Assembly: GCA_001785725.1 (NCBI GenBank)
Contig: MFUQ01000019.1
Location: forward strand, 1-21,261
Length of the DNA: 21,261 bases
Reading direction: 5' to 3'
Origin: Candidatus Nomurabacteria bacterium RIFCSPLOWO2_01_FULL_36_10b
GTDB lineage: Bacteria; Patescibacteriota; Minisyncoccia; Phycocordibacterales; UBA1006
This document shows, in pieces, positions 5,086-13,001 of this stretch (position 1 is its first letter; the number at the start of each line of letters is the position of its first letter). The notes beneath the pieces were generated by a model. It did not search any database. It saw only the letters and a list, made by a program, of their open reading frames with translations, and was not told the DNA's origin. The translations under genes were made by a program, and so were the position numbers.

Positions 5086-7140
5086 TTAGAATAAACCAGT
5101 AAACTCCTCCTCAGAAAGAATAGTAATACCAAGTTTATTAGCATCATCATATTTAGAACCAGGATTTTTGCCAACAACAACATAATCTGTATTTTGAGAA
5201 ACTGAACTTGTCACTGAACCACCATATAATTTAATTTTGGCTTTTGCTTCATCGCGAGATAGTGATGATAATATTCCTGTTAATACAAATACTTTATCTT
5301 TTATTTTTTGAGTAGTAGAAGAAGAAACGCTAATAATTTTCGCCTTCGGCGAAATAATTTTTACTTCTTTTAAAAGATTATTGAGTATTTTTTTATTATC
5401 ATCATTTTCAAACCACTCTTCAATTGAACGTGCAACAATAGCACCCACTCCTTCAATAGATTGCAGTTCATCCCATGATGGAAGTTGGAGCGCCCTTAGC
5501 GTCTTGAAATGATTACTAATAAGATATGCAATTTCTTCGCCAACATGGCGTATGCCTAATGCATATATAAATCGTTCAAATGAAGTTTCTCTAGATTGGT
5601 TAATAGAGTCAAGAAGATTTTGCGCTGATATGTCCGCCATTTTTTCTATATTAAGAATATCTTTCTTTTGTAAAGTAAATATATCGGCATACTCGTGAAT
5701 TAAATTCGCACGCATAAGTTTTTCAACTATTTTCTTTCCCATTCCATCAATATCAAAAGCGTGTTTGCTAACGAAATGAATCATCTGACAAAGACGTATA
5801 TCAAATGCGTCTGTGTCAGAAAGATACCAAGCGACTGATTCCCCCCCATCAGATTCTTCTTTATGAATATTCCAACCTTGTTTTTTAGAATAATTTTCTA
5901 TATTAAACTTCTTCTCTTTCCCCGTTCTTAATTCAAGCACTACTTGAATAATTTTCGGAATGATGTCTCCAGCTTTTTTAAGTATAACAGTATCGCCAAT
6001 TCGGATATCAAGCCGGTCAATTTCATCTTGATTATGAAGCGTAGCATGAGAAACCATAGAGCCGTCTATGAATACTGGTTTTAATTCTGCTACTGGTGTT
6101 AGAACTCCTGTACGACCAACTTGTGCCGTTATATCTTCAATCGTTGTTGTTGCTTCTTCTGCTGGAAATTTATACGCTACCCCAAAACGTGGGGACTTAG
6201 CTGTATAACCTAAAATAGGCCATAATTCCTTATTGCTTAATTTGATTACAATGCCATCAATACCATATTCTTGCTTACGTCGTTTACTAGCCCATGATTT
6301 ATAATATTCTTGAATTTCTTCAGGGGAAGAACAAATCCCCCACTCCGTATTCACAGAAAAACCGAGCACACGGAGATAATCAAGTTCTTCAGAATGAAGA
6401 GTGTTGGCATAGCCAACACTAATATCATCAATATCGTATACAAAACTTTGAAGAGCGCGCTCTGCCGCAACGCTTGAATCTAATTGACGAAGTGTGCCTG
6501 CGGCAAGATTACGTGGATTCGCATATAGTGGTTCATTTGTTTTTGCACGCTCAGCATTGATCCGCTCAAGATCAGAAAATGACATCCATGCTTCACCAAC
6601 TACAATGATATCAACTGGTTGTGCAAGACGTAATGGAATACTTTTAATAGTACGCAACGTGTGAGTAATATCTTCTCCAATATGCCCATCTCCTCTAGTA
6701 ACACCACGTATGAATTCACCTTTTTTGTAGTATAAAACAGTTTTAAGCCCATCAATTTTTAATTCAACGACATATTCAATTCTCTTACCGCCTCCGGTGG
6801 TATAAAATATATTATCTTTTTCTTTTTCTAATAAACGCATGAGTCGTTCGTGCCACGAAACGAGTTCCTCATATGTATAAACATTGTCATATGATAATTG
6901 AGCATGCGCATGTTTGTATTTATCAAGATGGTCAATAACAACATTTCCAACTCGCGCTGTAGGAGAATTTGGTTTACTAAACTCTGGATATTGTTTCTCT
7001 AAATCCATTAATTCATGCATAAGAGAATCATATGCCTCATCAGAAATTTCCGGCATATCTAGTGTGTGGTATTGATAGCTATGGTGTTCAATTAGACCAG
7101 CTAATTTGTCCATGCGTTTTTGTATTGCAGTACTATTCAT
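5086..7140 (-). CDS. ligA: NAD-dependent DNA ligase, zinc-finger cysteines lost
   Basis: 684 residues, normal LigA length (about 670), sealing nicks in replication and repair. In order: Ia NAD-binding domain (Y22...D28, SDEAYDSL, PTARVG); nucleotidyltransferase with the adenylated K128 in ELKIDGL; YANPRNLAAGTLRQLD; EYGIDGIVIK; AYKFPAEE; OB fold (VGRTGVLTPVAELKPV, KKAGDIIPKI); HhH domain with DIDGMG, LGIRHVGEEIA and IEGVGAIVA; C-terminal BRCT (about 612-684). The Cys4 finger expected before HFVSKHAFDIDGMG has gone: CPxCG is absent and the whole protein has only C270 and C451. It begins 28 nt after the pilX-like stop, so it may share the pilus transcript. Activity should persist since catalytic residues are intact, but the finger must fold without zinc. 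Confidence 0.97.
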   Translation of the reverse strand: MNSTAIQKRMDKLAGLIEHHSYQYHTLDMPEISDEAYDSLMHELMDLEKQYPEFSKPNSPTARVGNVVIDHLDKYKHAHAQLSYDNVYTYEELVSWHERLMRLLEKEKDNIFYTTGGGKRIEYVVELKIDGLKTVLYYKKGEFIRGVTRGDGHIGEDITHTLRTIKSIPLRLAQPVDIIVVGEAWMSFSDLERINAERAKTNEPLYANPRNLAAGTLRQLDSSVAAERALQSFVYDIDDISVGYANTLHSEELDYLRVLGFSVNTEWGICSSPEEIQEYYKSWASKRRKQEYGIDGIVIKLSNKELWPILGYTAKSPRFGVAYKFPAEEATTTIEDITAQVGRTGVLTPVAELKPVFIDGSMVSHATLHNQDEIDRLDIRIGDTVILKKAGDIIPKIIQVVLELRTGKEKKFNIENYSKKQGWNIHKEESDGGESVAWYLSDTDAFDIRLCQMIHFVSKHAFDIDGMGKKIVEKLMRANLIHEYADIFTLQKKDILNIEKMADISAQNLLDSINQSRETSFERFIYALGIRHVGEEIAYLISNHFKTLRALQLPSWDELQSIEGVGAIVARSIEEWFENDDNKKILNNLLKEVKIISPKAKIISVSSSTTQKIKDKVFVLTGILSSLSRDEAKAKIKLYGGSVTSSVSQNTDYVVVGKNPGSKYDDANKLGITILSEEEFTGLF

Positions 7141-7168
7141 ATCAATACATCTATATTCTCATAAATAT

Positions 7169-7861
7169 CTAGCTCGTATTTGGACCTGTATTTGGATTAG
7201 TGTTAGGGCCTGTATTCGTATTTGTATTTGGATTGGTGTTAGTATTAGTATTAGTATTAGTATTTGGAACAGAAGCAACACTTGGGTTAGGATACCACGC
7301 TTCAAGACGTCGTTCTACCAAGAATTGACTTTGTGAATTAGGCATATCACCAATACATACATTATATCCACGAGATATAATTAATGTGCCATATATAACT
7401 GTTGCCCCACTATTAACACTACTTGGAGGTAATTGATTATGAGTAACAGTCACATATCCGCAACTTGTCATACCATCAAATGCAAAACGAAACTCATAAT
7501 CTGGTTCGGTTGATAGATTTACTGCGCCAGTATTATTAGTCATTGATGGTGTTGAAAGTGTTGGAGTAATAGAATTTGGACCAGCGCATGTTAATGTTGG
7601 ACTTGAGATTGTCTGTTTAAGCTCTCTAAATAAAGTACACTCCATTCCAGAGTCCGCGGCAAAAAGAGCAACTTGTGATTCGCTCGCCGTAGAAGCTAAA
7701 ATACTTTCTTTAAAAGCGATTGAGAAAATACCAGCTCCTATTAATGCAATGATTGATGAAATGACAACAGCAAATAATATAACAAATCCGCTATTATAAT
7801 TTACAGTATTATTATGAACCGTAATATTGCTAACTTTTCTATTGTGAGTAAGTTGTAACAT
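7169..7861 (-). CDS. PilX/GspK-like minor pilin with Asn-Thr-rich tail
   Basis: 230 residues. After a 25-residue leader the sequence is NSG/FVILFAVVISSIIALIGAGIFSI, a prepilin-type hydrophobic helix. Mature position 5 is Phe, not Glu, as in GspK/PilX-type tip pilins. The next part (ESQVALFAADSGMECTLFREL) matches the PilX N-terminal pattern, where residues after the helix become AxxAAxxG. The globular part has Cys pairs that may form disulphides. Residues 200-230 are a low-complexity tail of NT, NP and GP dipeptides. The gene starts 3 nt after the PilV-like stop and would follow it translationally. It is the last pilin gene before ligA. Role inferred: minor pilin in the initiation or tip complex. 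Confidence 0.8.
   Translation of the reverse strand: MLQLTHNRKVSNITVHNNTVNYNSGFVILFAVVISSIIALIGAGIFSIAFKESILASTASESQVALFAADSGMECTLFRELKQTISSPTLTCAGPNSITPTLSTPSMTNNTGAVNLSTEPDYEFRFAFDGMTSCGYVTVTHNQLPPSSVNSGATVIYGTLIISRGYNVCIGDMPNSQSQFLVERRLEAWYPNPSVASVPNTNTNTNTNTNPNTNTNTGPNTNPNTGPNTS
7175..7264 (-). repeat. Degenerate 6-bp microsatellite encoding (NT)n tail
   Basis: Fifteen dipeptides (mostly Asn-Thr, with Asn-Pro and Gly-Pro) are encoded by imperfect 6-nt units, visible on the plus strand as repeated AGTATT or GTATTT-like hexamers. Unit size is a multiple of three, so slippage would change tail length without frameshifting. It encodes the extreme C-terminus of the PilX-like pilin. Confidence 0.85.
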
Positions 7862-7864
7862 ATA

Positions 7865-8446
7865 TTAAAACCAGTTAAATATATTCTTTCTTTCTTCTAC
7901 AGAAAATGTTGTCGCGCCCTGTTTCCACTCAACACGGCTAATAACTATCATATTATTATCTGTGGAAGAACCTGCTGACAACCATATTGTGCGTATAAAT
8001 GGTGTCTTGTCTCCAGATGTGTACCCATACATACCACTTGCGCTTTGCAAAAGTATAGGACATCCACCACTAGAACACTGGTCAAACTGTAAACTATCTC
8101 CGGAATTGATTGATGGTTGAAATGCCTCAGCGTAACAACCTTCAGATGTCATACATGGCGATAAATCAGAAATACGCATAGGCCATGATAAATTCGCTCC
8201 TATTGGAGTTAAGAATGTATCATCTCTGTAACTTTCAATCATTTCAATTCCCTCTTGCGCCAGAAAATGAGCTATTGTTTGTCGAACAGCGTTTTGAGTA
8301 ACGACAATACCACGAGATGAAATAGTTGCTAGCGCCACAAGTGAAATAGAAAAAATAAAAACAGCAACAAGCATTTCTAATAGAGTAAAACCTCTCTGAT
8401 TATGAGAATGGTGTTTTTCTGGTGTTTGTGGTGAGTAAGTAATCAT
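7865..8446 (-). CDS. PilV/GspI-like minor pilin
   Basis: 193 residues with a type III signal: an unusually long, His-rich leader, then QRG/FTLLEMLVAVFIFSISLVALA. Cleavage would fall between G19 and F20, with Glu at mature +5. The segment after the helix (AVRQTIAHFLAQEGIEMIESYRDD) matches PilV/GspI proteins, where xxAxxLAxEGIE is typical. The C-terminal half has three to four Cys (SPCMTSEGCYAE, QCSSGGCP) that could form disulphides. It is placed between the PilW-like and PilX-like genes (17 and 3 nt gaps), the usual minor-pilin order. It is processed by the prepilin peptidase encoded upstream in the same cluster. Confidence 0.82.
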   Translation of the reverse strand: MITYSPQTPEKHHSHNQRGFTLLEMLVAVFIFSISLVALATISSRGIVVTQNAVRQTIAHFLAQEGIEMIESYRDDTFLTPIGANLSWPMRISDLSPCMTSEGCYAEAFQPSINSGDSLQFDQCSSGGCPILLQSASGMYGYTSGDKTPFIRTIWLSAGSSTDNNMIVISRVEWKQGATTFSVEERKNIFNWF

Positions 8447-8463
8447 ATATTTTGTGTATATAT

Positions 8464-9048
8464 TTATGAACCAGAAGGTATATCAAGCAATCTTTGAGTA
8501 ATTGATGTTTGCAATGCTATTGGTGTTGTCTTGCCAATATAATGCGCCTCCCCATTAATAGTTATAACAACAAATGGTTGAATACTATCTTGGGTTGAAC
8601 CAATTTGACTTGTATTCGCGCCTCTCATACGAAAAACTACATTTGCCAACGTTATGATATCAGGAGTTGTTATATCTTCTGTAGTTACGGTTCCGTTACT
8701 ATCAACAATAATACGTTCTATCGCATTATTTACAAAGCGATAAGTAATCTCACGTTTTTTCTGATCAACAAAGTAAAATGACGATGAACCTGATGAATTG
8801 TAACATTCAACAAGTGGAGATGATGGGTCGCATGAATATTGTGAGCCAGTTCTTATTTGTCGCGACATTGAATCAAGAACGAAATTTAAACTATCAATAG
8901 CAATACGTTGCGAGCGCGATTGTTTATACGCATTATTTATATTCATTAATGCGCCAATACCTATGGTCGTTATCAAAACAAATATTGAAACAGACACCAT
9001 TACTTCAACTAATGTAAAACCTTGTGGGGAATGAAATTTTCTATTCAT
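8464..9048 (-). CDS. PilW/GspJ-like minor pilin
   Basis: 194 residues. Short leader, then PQG/FTLVEVMVSVSIFVLITTIGIGALM, with cleavage after G10 and Glu at +5. The downstream motif (NNAYKQSRSQRIAIDSLNFVLDSMSRQIRTGSQYSC) is the PilW/GspJ pattern of a helix ending in LDxMsRxIRtG. The C-terminal part is beta-rich with a QTSITQR end, typical for GspJ-like pilins. It starts 33 nt after the GspH/FimT-like gene; no SD is visible. Likely part of the minor-pilin priming complex. Confidence 0.82.
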   Translation of the reverse strand: MNRKFHSPQGFTLVEVMVSVSIFVLITTIGIGALMNINNAYKQSRSQRIAIDSLNFVLDSMSRQIRTGSQYSCDPSSPLVECYNSSGSSSFYFVDQKKREITYRFVNNAIERIIVDSNGTVTTEDITTPDIITLANVVFRMRGANTSQIGSTQDSIQPFVVITINGEAHYIGKTTPIALQTSITQRLLDIPSGS

Positions 9049-9081
9049 AATAAGTATAAAAACCGCTTCTTTACATTACTA

Positions 9082-9738
9082 TTATACACTACTAACATGT
9101 ACTTGGCCTGATGGTTCAATAATAATTGAGTATGCTCGCATCGGATCATCCTTTGCGTGCATATTAATTTTAAGCCGACCAGTGCAAGTAGAAAATGAGA
9201 AACCTGGCAAAGTCCCTCCACCACATGATTGTGATGTTATGATTGGCTCTGGATCAGGACGACGGAATGATATATATACTGGCCCAGATAATGAAGAACA
9301 CGAGCTTTGGCCTTGTCCTTGTTGTATACAAATGTCATCAAGTACTCCGCCCATTACAGTGGACTGACGTATCATCACATCATTATTCTGGTCATATTCA
9401 CCAAGAGACCCACCAGTCATTTCACGAAATGTTATAAAACTATTCGTAAATGCGCCACTACTATAATCAAATAATACTGTAATAACTGGCTCGGCATTAA
9501 TAACTGAATTAATACCGCCCGGAGCAGAAACTCCTAAAGTTTGAGCAGTTTTAATCTCAAGAGCTAAGTCATATACAAGATTACTAACACTAACCGAACT
9601 ACGGAATCCCTTAAAATTAAATAACACAACAGTAGACATTATCGCAAAAATACTCATGATGACAATAAACTCTATGAATGTAAATCCGCGTTCTTTTGAA
9701 GTATCAGAGAATGTTGTGGATATTTTATTATGCATCAT
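9082..9738 (-). CDS. GspH/FimT-like minor pilin
   Basis: 218 residues, beginning ATG ATG. Leader of 18 residues, then ERG/FTFIEFIVIMSIFAIMSTVVLFNF with Glu at mature +5. After the helix comes SVSNLVYDLALEIKTAQTLGVSAPGG, matching the FimT/GspH pattern (LaxxlxxArxxAi). A beta-rich C-terminal half ends in IIIEPSGQVHVSS, like the usual sxxGRv end of GspH domains. Cys are present in a CIQQGQGQSSC segment and near CGG..C. It is the first of the four minor pilin genes after pilD. Confidence 0.8.
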   Translation of the reverse strand: MMHNKISTTFSDTSKERGFTFIEFIVIMSIFAIMSTVVLFNFKGFRSSVSVSNLVYDLALEIKTAQTLGVSAPGGINSVINAEPVITVLFDYSSGAFTNSFITFREMTGGSLGEYDQNNDVMIRQSTVMGGVLDDICIQQGQGQSSCSSLSGPVYISFRRPDPEPIITSQSCGGGTLPGFSFSTCTGRLKINMHAKDDPMRAYSIIIEPSGQVHVSSV

Positions 9739-9776
9739 GATAAAAAATAAATATAAAATAAGATAATTTGAAAATA

Positions 9777-10619
9777 CTAAAAAAACAATAATTGGAAAAT
9801 ATGGATATCTAATAATTCTAACATAAGTGCGATTGATAAAAATGGCCCAAACGGTATTTCTCTACCAAATGAAAGTATGTTCCCTTCTTCGCTTATCCTA
9901 TTCCTTCCAAAGCCAAAGACCTTGGCTACTTTTTCAAACAGTGCCAGAATTATAACTATGACAAGAGCAATCCAAAATGAACTCATTACAATTTCAAGAG
10001 TTGAAAGGAACCCAAATATTAAACCAATACCAATCATATATTTTACATCACCAAGACCAAACCAACGTCCGCCTGACACTTTCCAAAGAAGAAAAAATGG
10101 CAACGGTATTGCAATACAAGCAATGAGATAATCAATAATTGTATGTATGCCTATAAAAGCGTATGCTGGTAATATTATATTCCAACCGACCGAAACCCCA
10201 ACAACTGCCAAAATAATCCCTAAGCATATTAATATGTATGAAAGTGTATCTGGAATAATTTTATGCCTAAGGTCATATATCGCAATTATAATTGCAAAAA
10301 TTCCTACTAACGCTGTAATTATTCCACCGATTGATATACCATATATATAAAAAACTGCGAGAAACCACACACATGTAATAATTTCAACAATAATATATTG
10401 GAAAGAAAGTGGCGCCCTACAATATTTACAATGCCCCTTAAGAATACAGAAACTCAAAATTGGTATTAGATCATGCCATGCTAAAGTATGATTGCATGTC
10501 ACACACTTTGATCGTCCAGTAATAAACGACCTACCTGTACGCATACGAATAATAATAACATTAATAAAACTGCCAATAATTAGACCAAGAAACCCTGTTA
10601 TTATAAAAGTTAGCCACAT
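9777..10619 (-). CDS. pilD: Prepilin peptidase (PilD/ComC/GspO)
   Basis: 280 residues, polytopic membrane protein that cleaves G/F leader junctions of the pilins here and usually N-methylates the new N-terminus. The N-terminal domain has GSFINVIIIR and two zinc pairs, C39-x2-C42 and C64-x2-C67, plus the HDLIPILSF motif. The aspartyl protease residues are D116 (YDLRHKIIPD) and D191 (FGLGDVK). About seven to eight membrane segments follow. Length is typical (250-290). It starts 5 nt after the stop of the second pilin gene and precedes the minor pilins. Unlike PilB and LigA in this window, it keeps its zinc cysteines. Confidence 0.95.
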   Translation of the reverse strand: MWLTFIITGFLGLIIGSFINVIIIRMRTGRSFITGRSKCVTCNHTLAWHDLIPILSFCILKGHCKYCRAPLSFQYIIVEIITCVWFLAVFYIYGISIGGIITALVGIFAIIIAIYDLRHKIIPDTLSYILICLGIILAVVGVSVGWNIILPAYAFIGIHTIIDYLIACIAIPLPFFLLWKVSGGRWFGLGDVKYMIGIGLIFGFLSTLEIVMSSFWIALVIVIILALFEKVAKVFGFGRNRISEEGNILSFGREIPFGPFLSIALMLELLDIHIFQLLFF

Positions 10620-10624
10620 ATTTA

Positions 10625-11191
10625 TTAAGGATGTTTGATATCATAATACCCTTGTGTATCATCATTCGGCACAACAGATGGGCCAGAATTACCACATTTT
10701 GTTAATGATGAAGAACCGGCCCAATCACTATCTTCCGCTAACTTTCCATTATTTAATTCATGATTATCTAATTGCATAGATATATGATACGCACTACAGT
10801 ATCCGGTTGGAATATTTGCATTACGAAGAGACGCGTACTGAAACATTGAAAGATCTATATTTGAACGAAGATACTCGCTGAATTGAGAGCATGACATAGC
10901 AATAACACCACCACTTGTTGGATAGACATTATTAGCCGTTAAATCTAGTGTCATAGGATATACCTTACACTGTGTGTGATATTGCTCAAGTGCTAGAATA
11001 ACAATATTTAAATTATTAATCTTAACATCATCACTCGCTTTTGTTTTTGCCTTGCCAAAACTTGCAAACATAATTACCAATAAAATAGTAATCATTGCTA
11101 TAACAACAAGAAGTTCAAGTATAGTAAATCCACTTTGGATGCGTTTATTTCGTTTGATATATATTGGAAATGACATAAAGACACGACTCAT
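10625..11191 (-). CDS. Type IV pilin-like protein (GspG-type)
   Basis: 188 residues. Leader rich in basic residues, IQSG/FTILELLVVIAMITILLVIMFASF, with cleavage after G21 and Glu at +5. After the helix comes a KAKTKASDDVKINNLNIVILALEQYHTQCKVYP stretch, the GspG/PilE-like pattern of helix then AlexYxxxxgxYP. Several Cys in the C-terminal domain (SCSQF, GYCSAYH, TKCGNSG) could form a disulphide region. I chose ATG 11191 because an extended -10 box lies 8 nt upstream; M6 (11176) would shorten the leader to 16 residues. It is separated from pilA by a strong hairpin, so it likely has its own weaker expression. Confidence 0.85.
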   Translation of the reverse strand: MSRVFMSFPIYIKRNKRIQSGFTILELLVVIAMITILLVIMFASFGKAKTKASDDVKINNLNIVILALEQYHTQCKVYPMTLDLTANNVYPTSGGVIAMSCSQFSEYLRSNIDLSMFQYASLRNANIPTGYCSAYHISMQLDNHELNNGKLAEDSDWAGSSSLTKCGNSGPSVVPNDDTQGYYDIKHP

Positions 11192-11199
11192 ATATAAGC

Positions 11200-11208
11200 A
11201 TTATACCA
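11200..11208 (-). promoter_or_regulatory. Extended -10 promoter of the second pilin gene
   Basis: TGG-TATAAT (11208-11200) lies 8 nt before the ATG at 11191, just downstream of the pilA hairpin. No -35 match is seen, as is common for extended -10 promoters. It predicts a nearly leaderless mRNA. Confidence 0.5.
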
Positions 11209-11214
11209 TATATA

Positions 11215-11245
11215 AACAAATCCACGGCTACGCCGTGGATTTGTT
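11215..11245 (-). terminator. Strong terminator after the major pilin
   Basis: AACAAATCCACGGC (11215-11228) and GCCGTGGATTTGTT (11232-11245) are perfect 14-nt inverted arms with a 3-nt loop. On the minus strand the stem ends in a T-rich tail. Its place, between pilA and the next gene, would give high pilA and lower distal expression. Confidence 0.8.
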
Positions 11246-11272
11246 ATAAAATAAATAAATTAGTTTCTGCGC

Positions 11273-11698
11273 CTATATTGCACACTCTGTATCCTGGTTG
11301 ATAGCAACATTAGCGGCTTCCATGGACTGCCCTGATGAATCAACACAGAAAATTAAATCACTATGCAATGTAACATATGCCGCCCACGCATCAGCAGTAG
11401 ATATACAATCTGACGTACCAGAATTGGCGCCAGCATCTTCAACGGCGCTTGCAAACAATTTACCTGTAGAGGTATTTACATCACATACTGTTGAATAATC
11501 ACCGCTATCAAGTGAAATTAACTCCGCATCAGCACGCATACTAGATATCTCCGTTTTTGCAGCGGCGTCTTTCGCACGATCACGCGCTTTTCCAAGAGAT
11601 GAAAGAACAACTGCGGCTAGAATACCAATTATGGCAATAACAACAAGCAACTCAATCAAAGTAAAACCGCGCTTGGTGTTTAATTTAAGTGATTTCAT
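11273..11698 (-). CDS. pilA: Major type IV pilin
   Basis: 141 residues. MKSLKLNTKRG/FTLIELLVVIAIIGILAAVVLSSLGKARDRAKDAA is a textbook class IVa prepilin start: cleavage G11/F12, Glu at +5, and the conserved hydrophobic helix. The globular part has four Cys (VCDV, DCIS, FCVD, ECAI), the last two forming a likely C-terminal disulphide loop. Being the most canonical pilin, in front of a strong terminator and with its own extended -10, it is the best candidate for the major fibre subunit. It lies 58 nt after pilC. Which pilin dominates is inference. Confidence 0.92.
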   Translation of the reverse strand: MKSLKLNTKRGFTLIELLVVIAIIGILAAVVLSSLGKARDRAKDAAAKTEISSMRADAELISLDSGDYSTVCDVNTSTGKLFASAVEDAGANSGTSDCISTADAWAAYVTLHSDLIFCVDSSGQSMEAANVAINQDTECAI

Positions 11699-11743
11699 AA
11701 TAATATAAATAATAAGCTTTTAATGACTATAATAACTACACAT

Positions 11744-11752
11744 ATTATAGCA
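11744..11752 (-). promoter_or_regulatory. Extended -10 promoter of pilA
   Basis: TGC-TATAAT (11752-11744) lies 45 nt upstream of the pilA ATG, partly within the end of the upstream spacer just after the pilC stop (11757). There is no good -35 at 17 nt. Paired with the terminator after pilA, it suggests a separate short pilA transcript. Confidence 0.5.
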
Positions 11753-11756
11753 TATC

Positions 11757-12965
11757 CTACTGTATGCTACTTGCAATGTTGTATATAGGTATAAGAACAG
11801 CAGTTAATAGAAATCCTACACCAACACCAAGCAATATAATCATAACTGGCTCAATAAGACCAATTAATGTATCAACAGCATTATCAACTTCTCGTTTATA
11901 AAATGTCGCTAACGTTTTTAGAATTTTACCTATTGACGCGGTTTCCTCTCCAACCTGTATCATTTGAATCATTATGGAAGGGACTTCACTATACTTAGAT
12001 AGTGTCGCAGACATAGGATTACCAGCTTTAACTCCTTCTAGCGTCTGTTGTAAAATATGTTCATAGATTTTATTATCAACAACTCCAGCCGTAATCTCAA
12101 GTGTGCGAGTTATTGGTATTCCCGCTGATAACATAGTATTAATATTATCTGATATGCGTGAGAGATATATTTTTTTATACAAATCTCCAAAATATGGCAA
12201 ACTTAATTTAAGAGAATCCATCCTTTCTTTCCCACTCTCGCTCCTAGACATGCTCCACATTGCTACGCCAGCTACAATAACAAAAATAAGAACAAAAACA
12301 CCATAATTGACAAAGAAATCACTTAAACCAATCACCACTTTTGTATAAAATGGTATTGCTTGACCCGATTCAATAATAATTTCTGATAAACGTGGGATAA
12401 CCATTGTCAACATAAGTATCATCACAACGATAAATGTAGTAATAACGAATATAGGATACACAAGAGCGTTGCGGGTCTTTGATGTTATTTCATATTGACG
12501 CTCAAGATAATCCGCAAGATAGATAAATGTATCCGTCAACTTCCCTGCTTCTTCTCCAGCATTTACCATATTAACGTAAAAATCTGAGAAAACACTTGGG
12601 TGCTTCTGCATTGCTTGTGCAATAGTGATTCCACCCTGAATGTCTTGCGAAACACTCTGCAGTGTATCGCGCATAATTGGATTAGTTGACCCTCCGGAAA
12701 GAAGATTAAATGATTTTACAGAGCTGACTTGCGCTTCAAACAATGTTGATAATTGGCGAGATATGATAACAACATCTTTAAGCGGCACTTTATCAAAAAA
12801 AGGAAGCGATTTTTTGACGAAACTTCGTTCATCCTTCTTTTCAACTCTAATAACAACGAATTTACGTCGTTGAAGTGACTGGACAGCAACATCGCGACTT
12901 ATCGCTTCAATACTACCTTCTACTTCTTTATTATTTTCATCAATAACACGGTAGCTAAATAACAT
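11757..12965 (-). CDS. pilC: Type IV pilus inner-membrane platform protein PilC (T2SF family)
   Basis: 402 residues when started at ATG 12965; a longer version from TTG 12998 adds 11 residues that do not look like a PilC start. MLFSYRVIDENNKEVEGSIEA is the usual N-terminus. Two T2SF domains follow: the first around VIISRQLSTLFEAQVS...VNAGEEAGKLTDTF, the second with SRISDNINTMLSAGIPIT...QVGEETASIGKIL. Each has the conserved A/VG-E-E-(A/T)-x-x-(G/S) signature. Three membrane segments lie near the middle and the end. PilC connects the cytoplasmic motors to the pilin base and recruits pilins. Gap to pilT upstream is 36 nt. Confidence 0.96.
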   Translation of the reverse strand: MLFSYRVIDENNKEVEGSIEAISRDVAVQSLQRRKFVVIRVEKKDERSFVKKSLPFFDKVPLKDVVIISRQLSTLFEAQVSSVKSFNLLSGGSTNPIMRDTLQSVSQDIQGGITIAQAMQKHPSVFSDFYVNMVNAGEEAGKLTDTFIYLADYLERQYEITSKTRNALVYPIFVITTFIVVMILMLTMVIPRLSEIIIESGQAIPFYTKVVIGLSDFFVNYGVFVLIFVIVAGVAMWSMSRSESGKERMDSLKLSLPYFGDLYKKIYLSRISDNINTMLSAGIPITRTLEITAGVVDNKIYEHILQQTLEGVKAGNPMSATLSKYSEVPSIMIQMIQVGEETASIGKILKTLATFYKREVDNAVDTLIGLIEPVMIILLGVGVGFLLTAVLIPIYNIASSIQ

Positions 12966-13001
12966 AGATAGTGTAATTATATCCCGAATAAGAAACAAAT
13001 A

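Noticed and set aside
7106..7336. Plus-strand ORF of 76 aa with Ile/Ser-rich repeats
   Set aside because: Shadow of the (NT)n microsatellite in the pilX-like gene.
12966..12998. TTG start for pilC adding 11 residues
   Set aside because: ATG 12965 gives the usual PilC N-terminus; the extra residues are not family-like and no SD supports the TTG.
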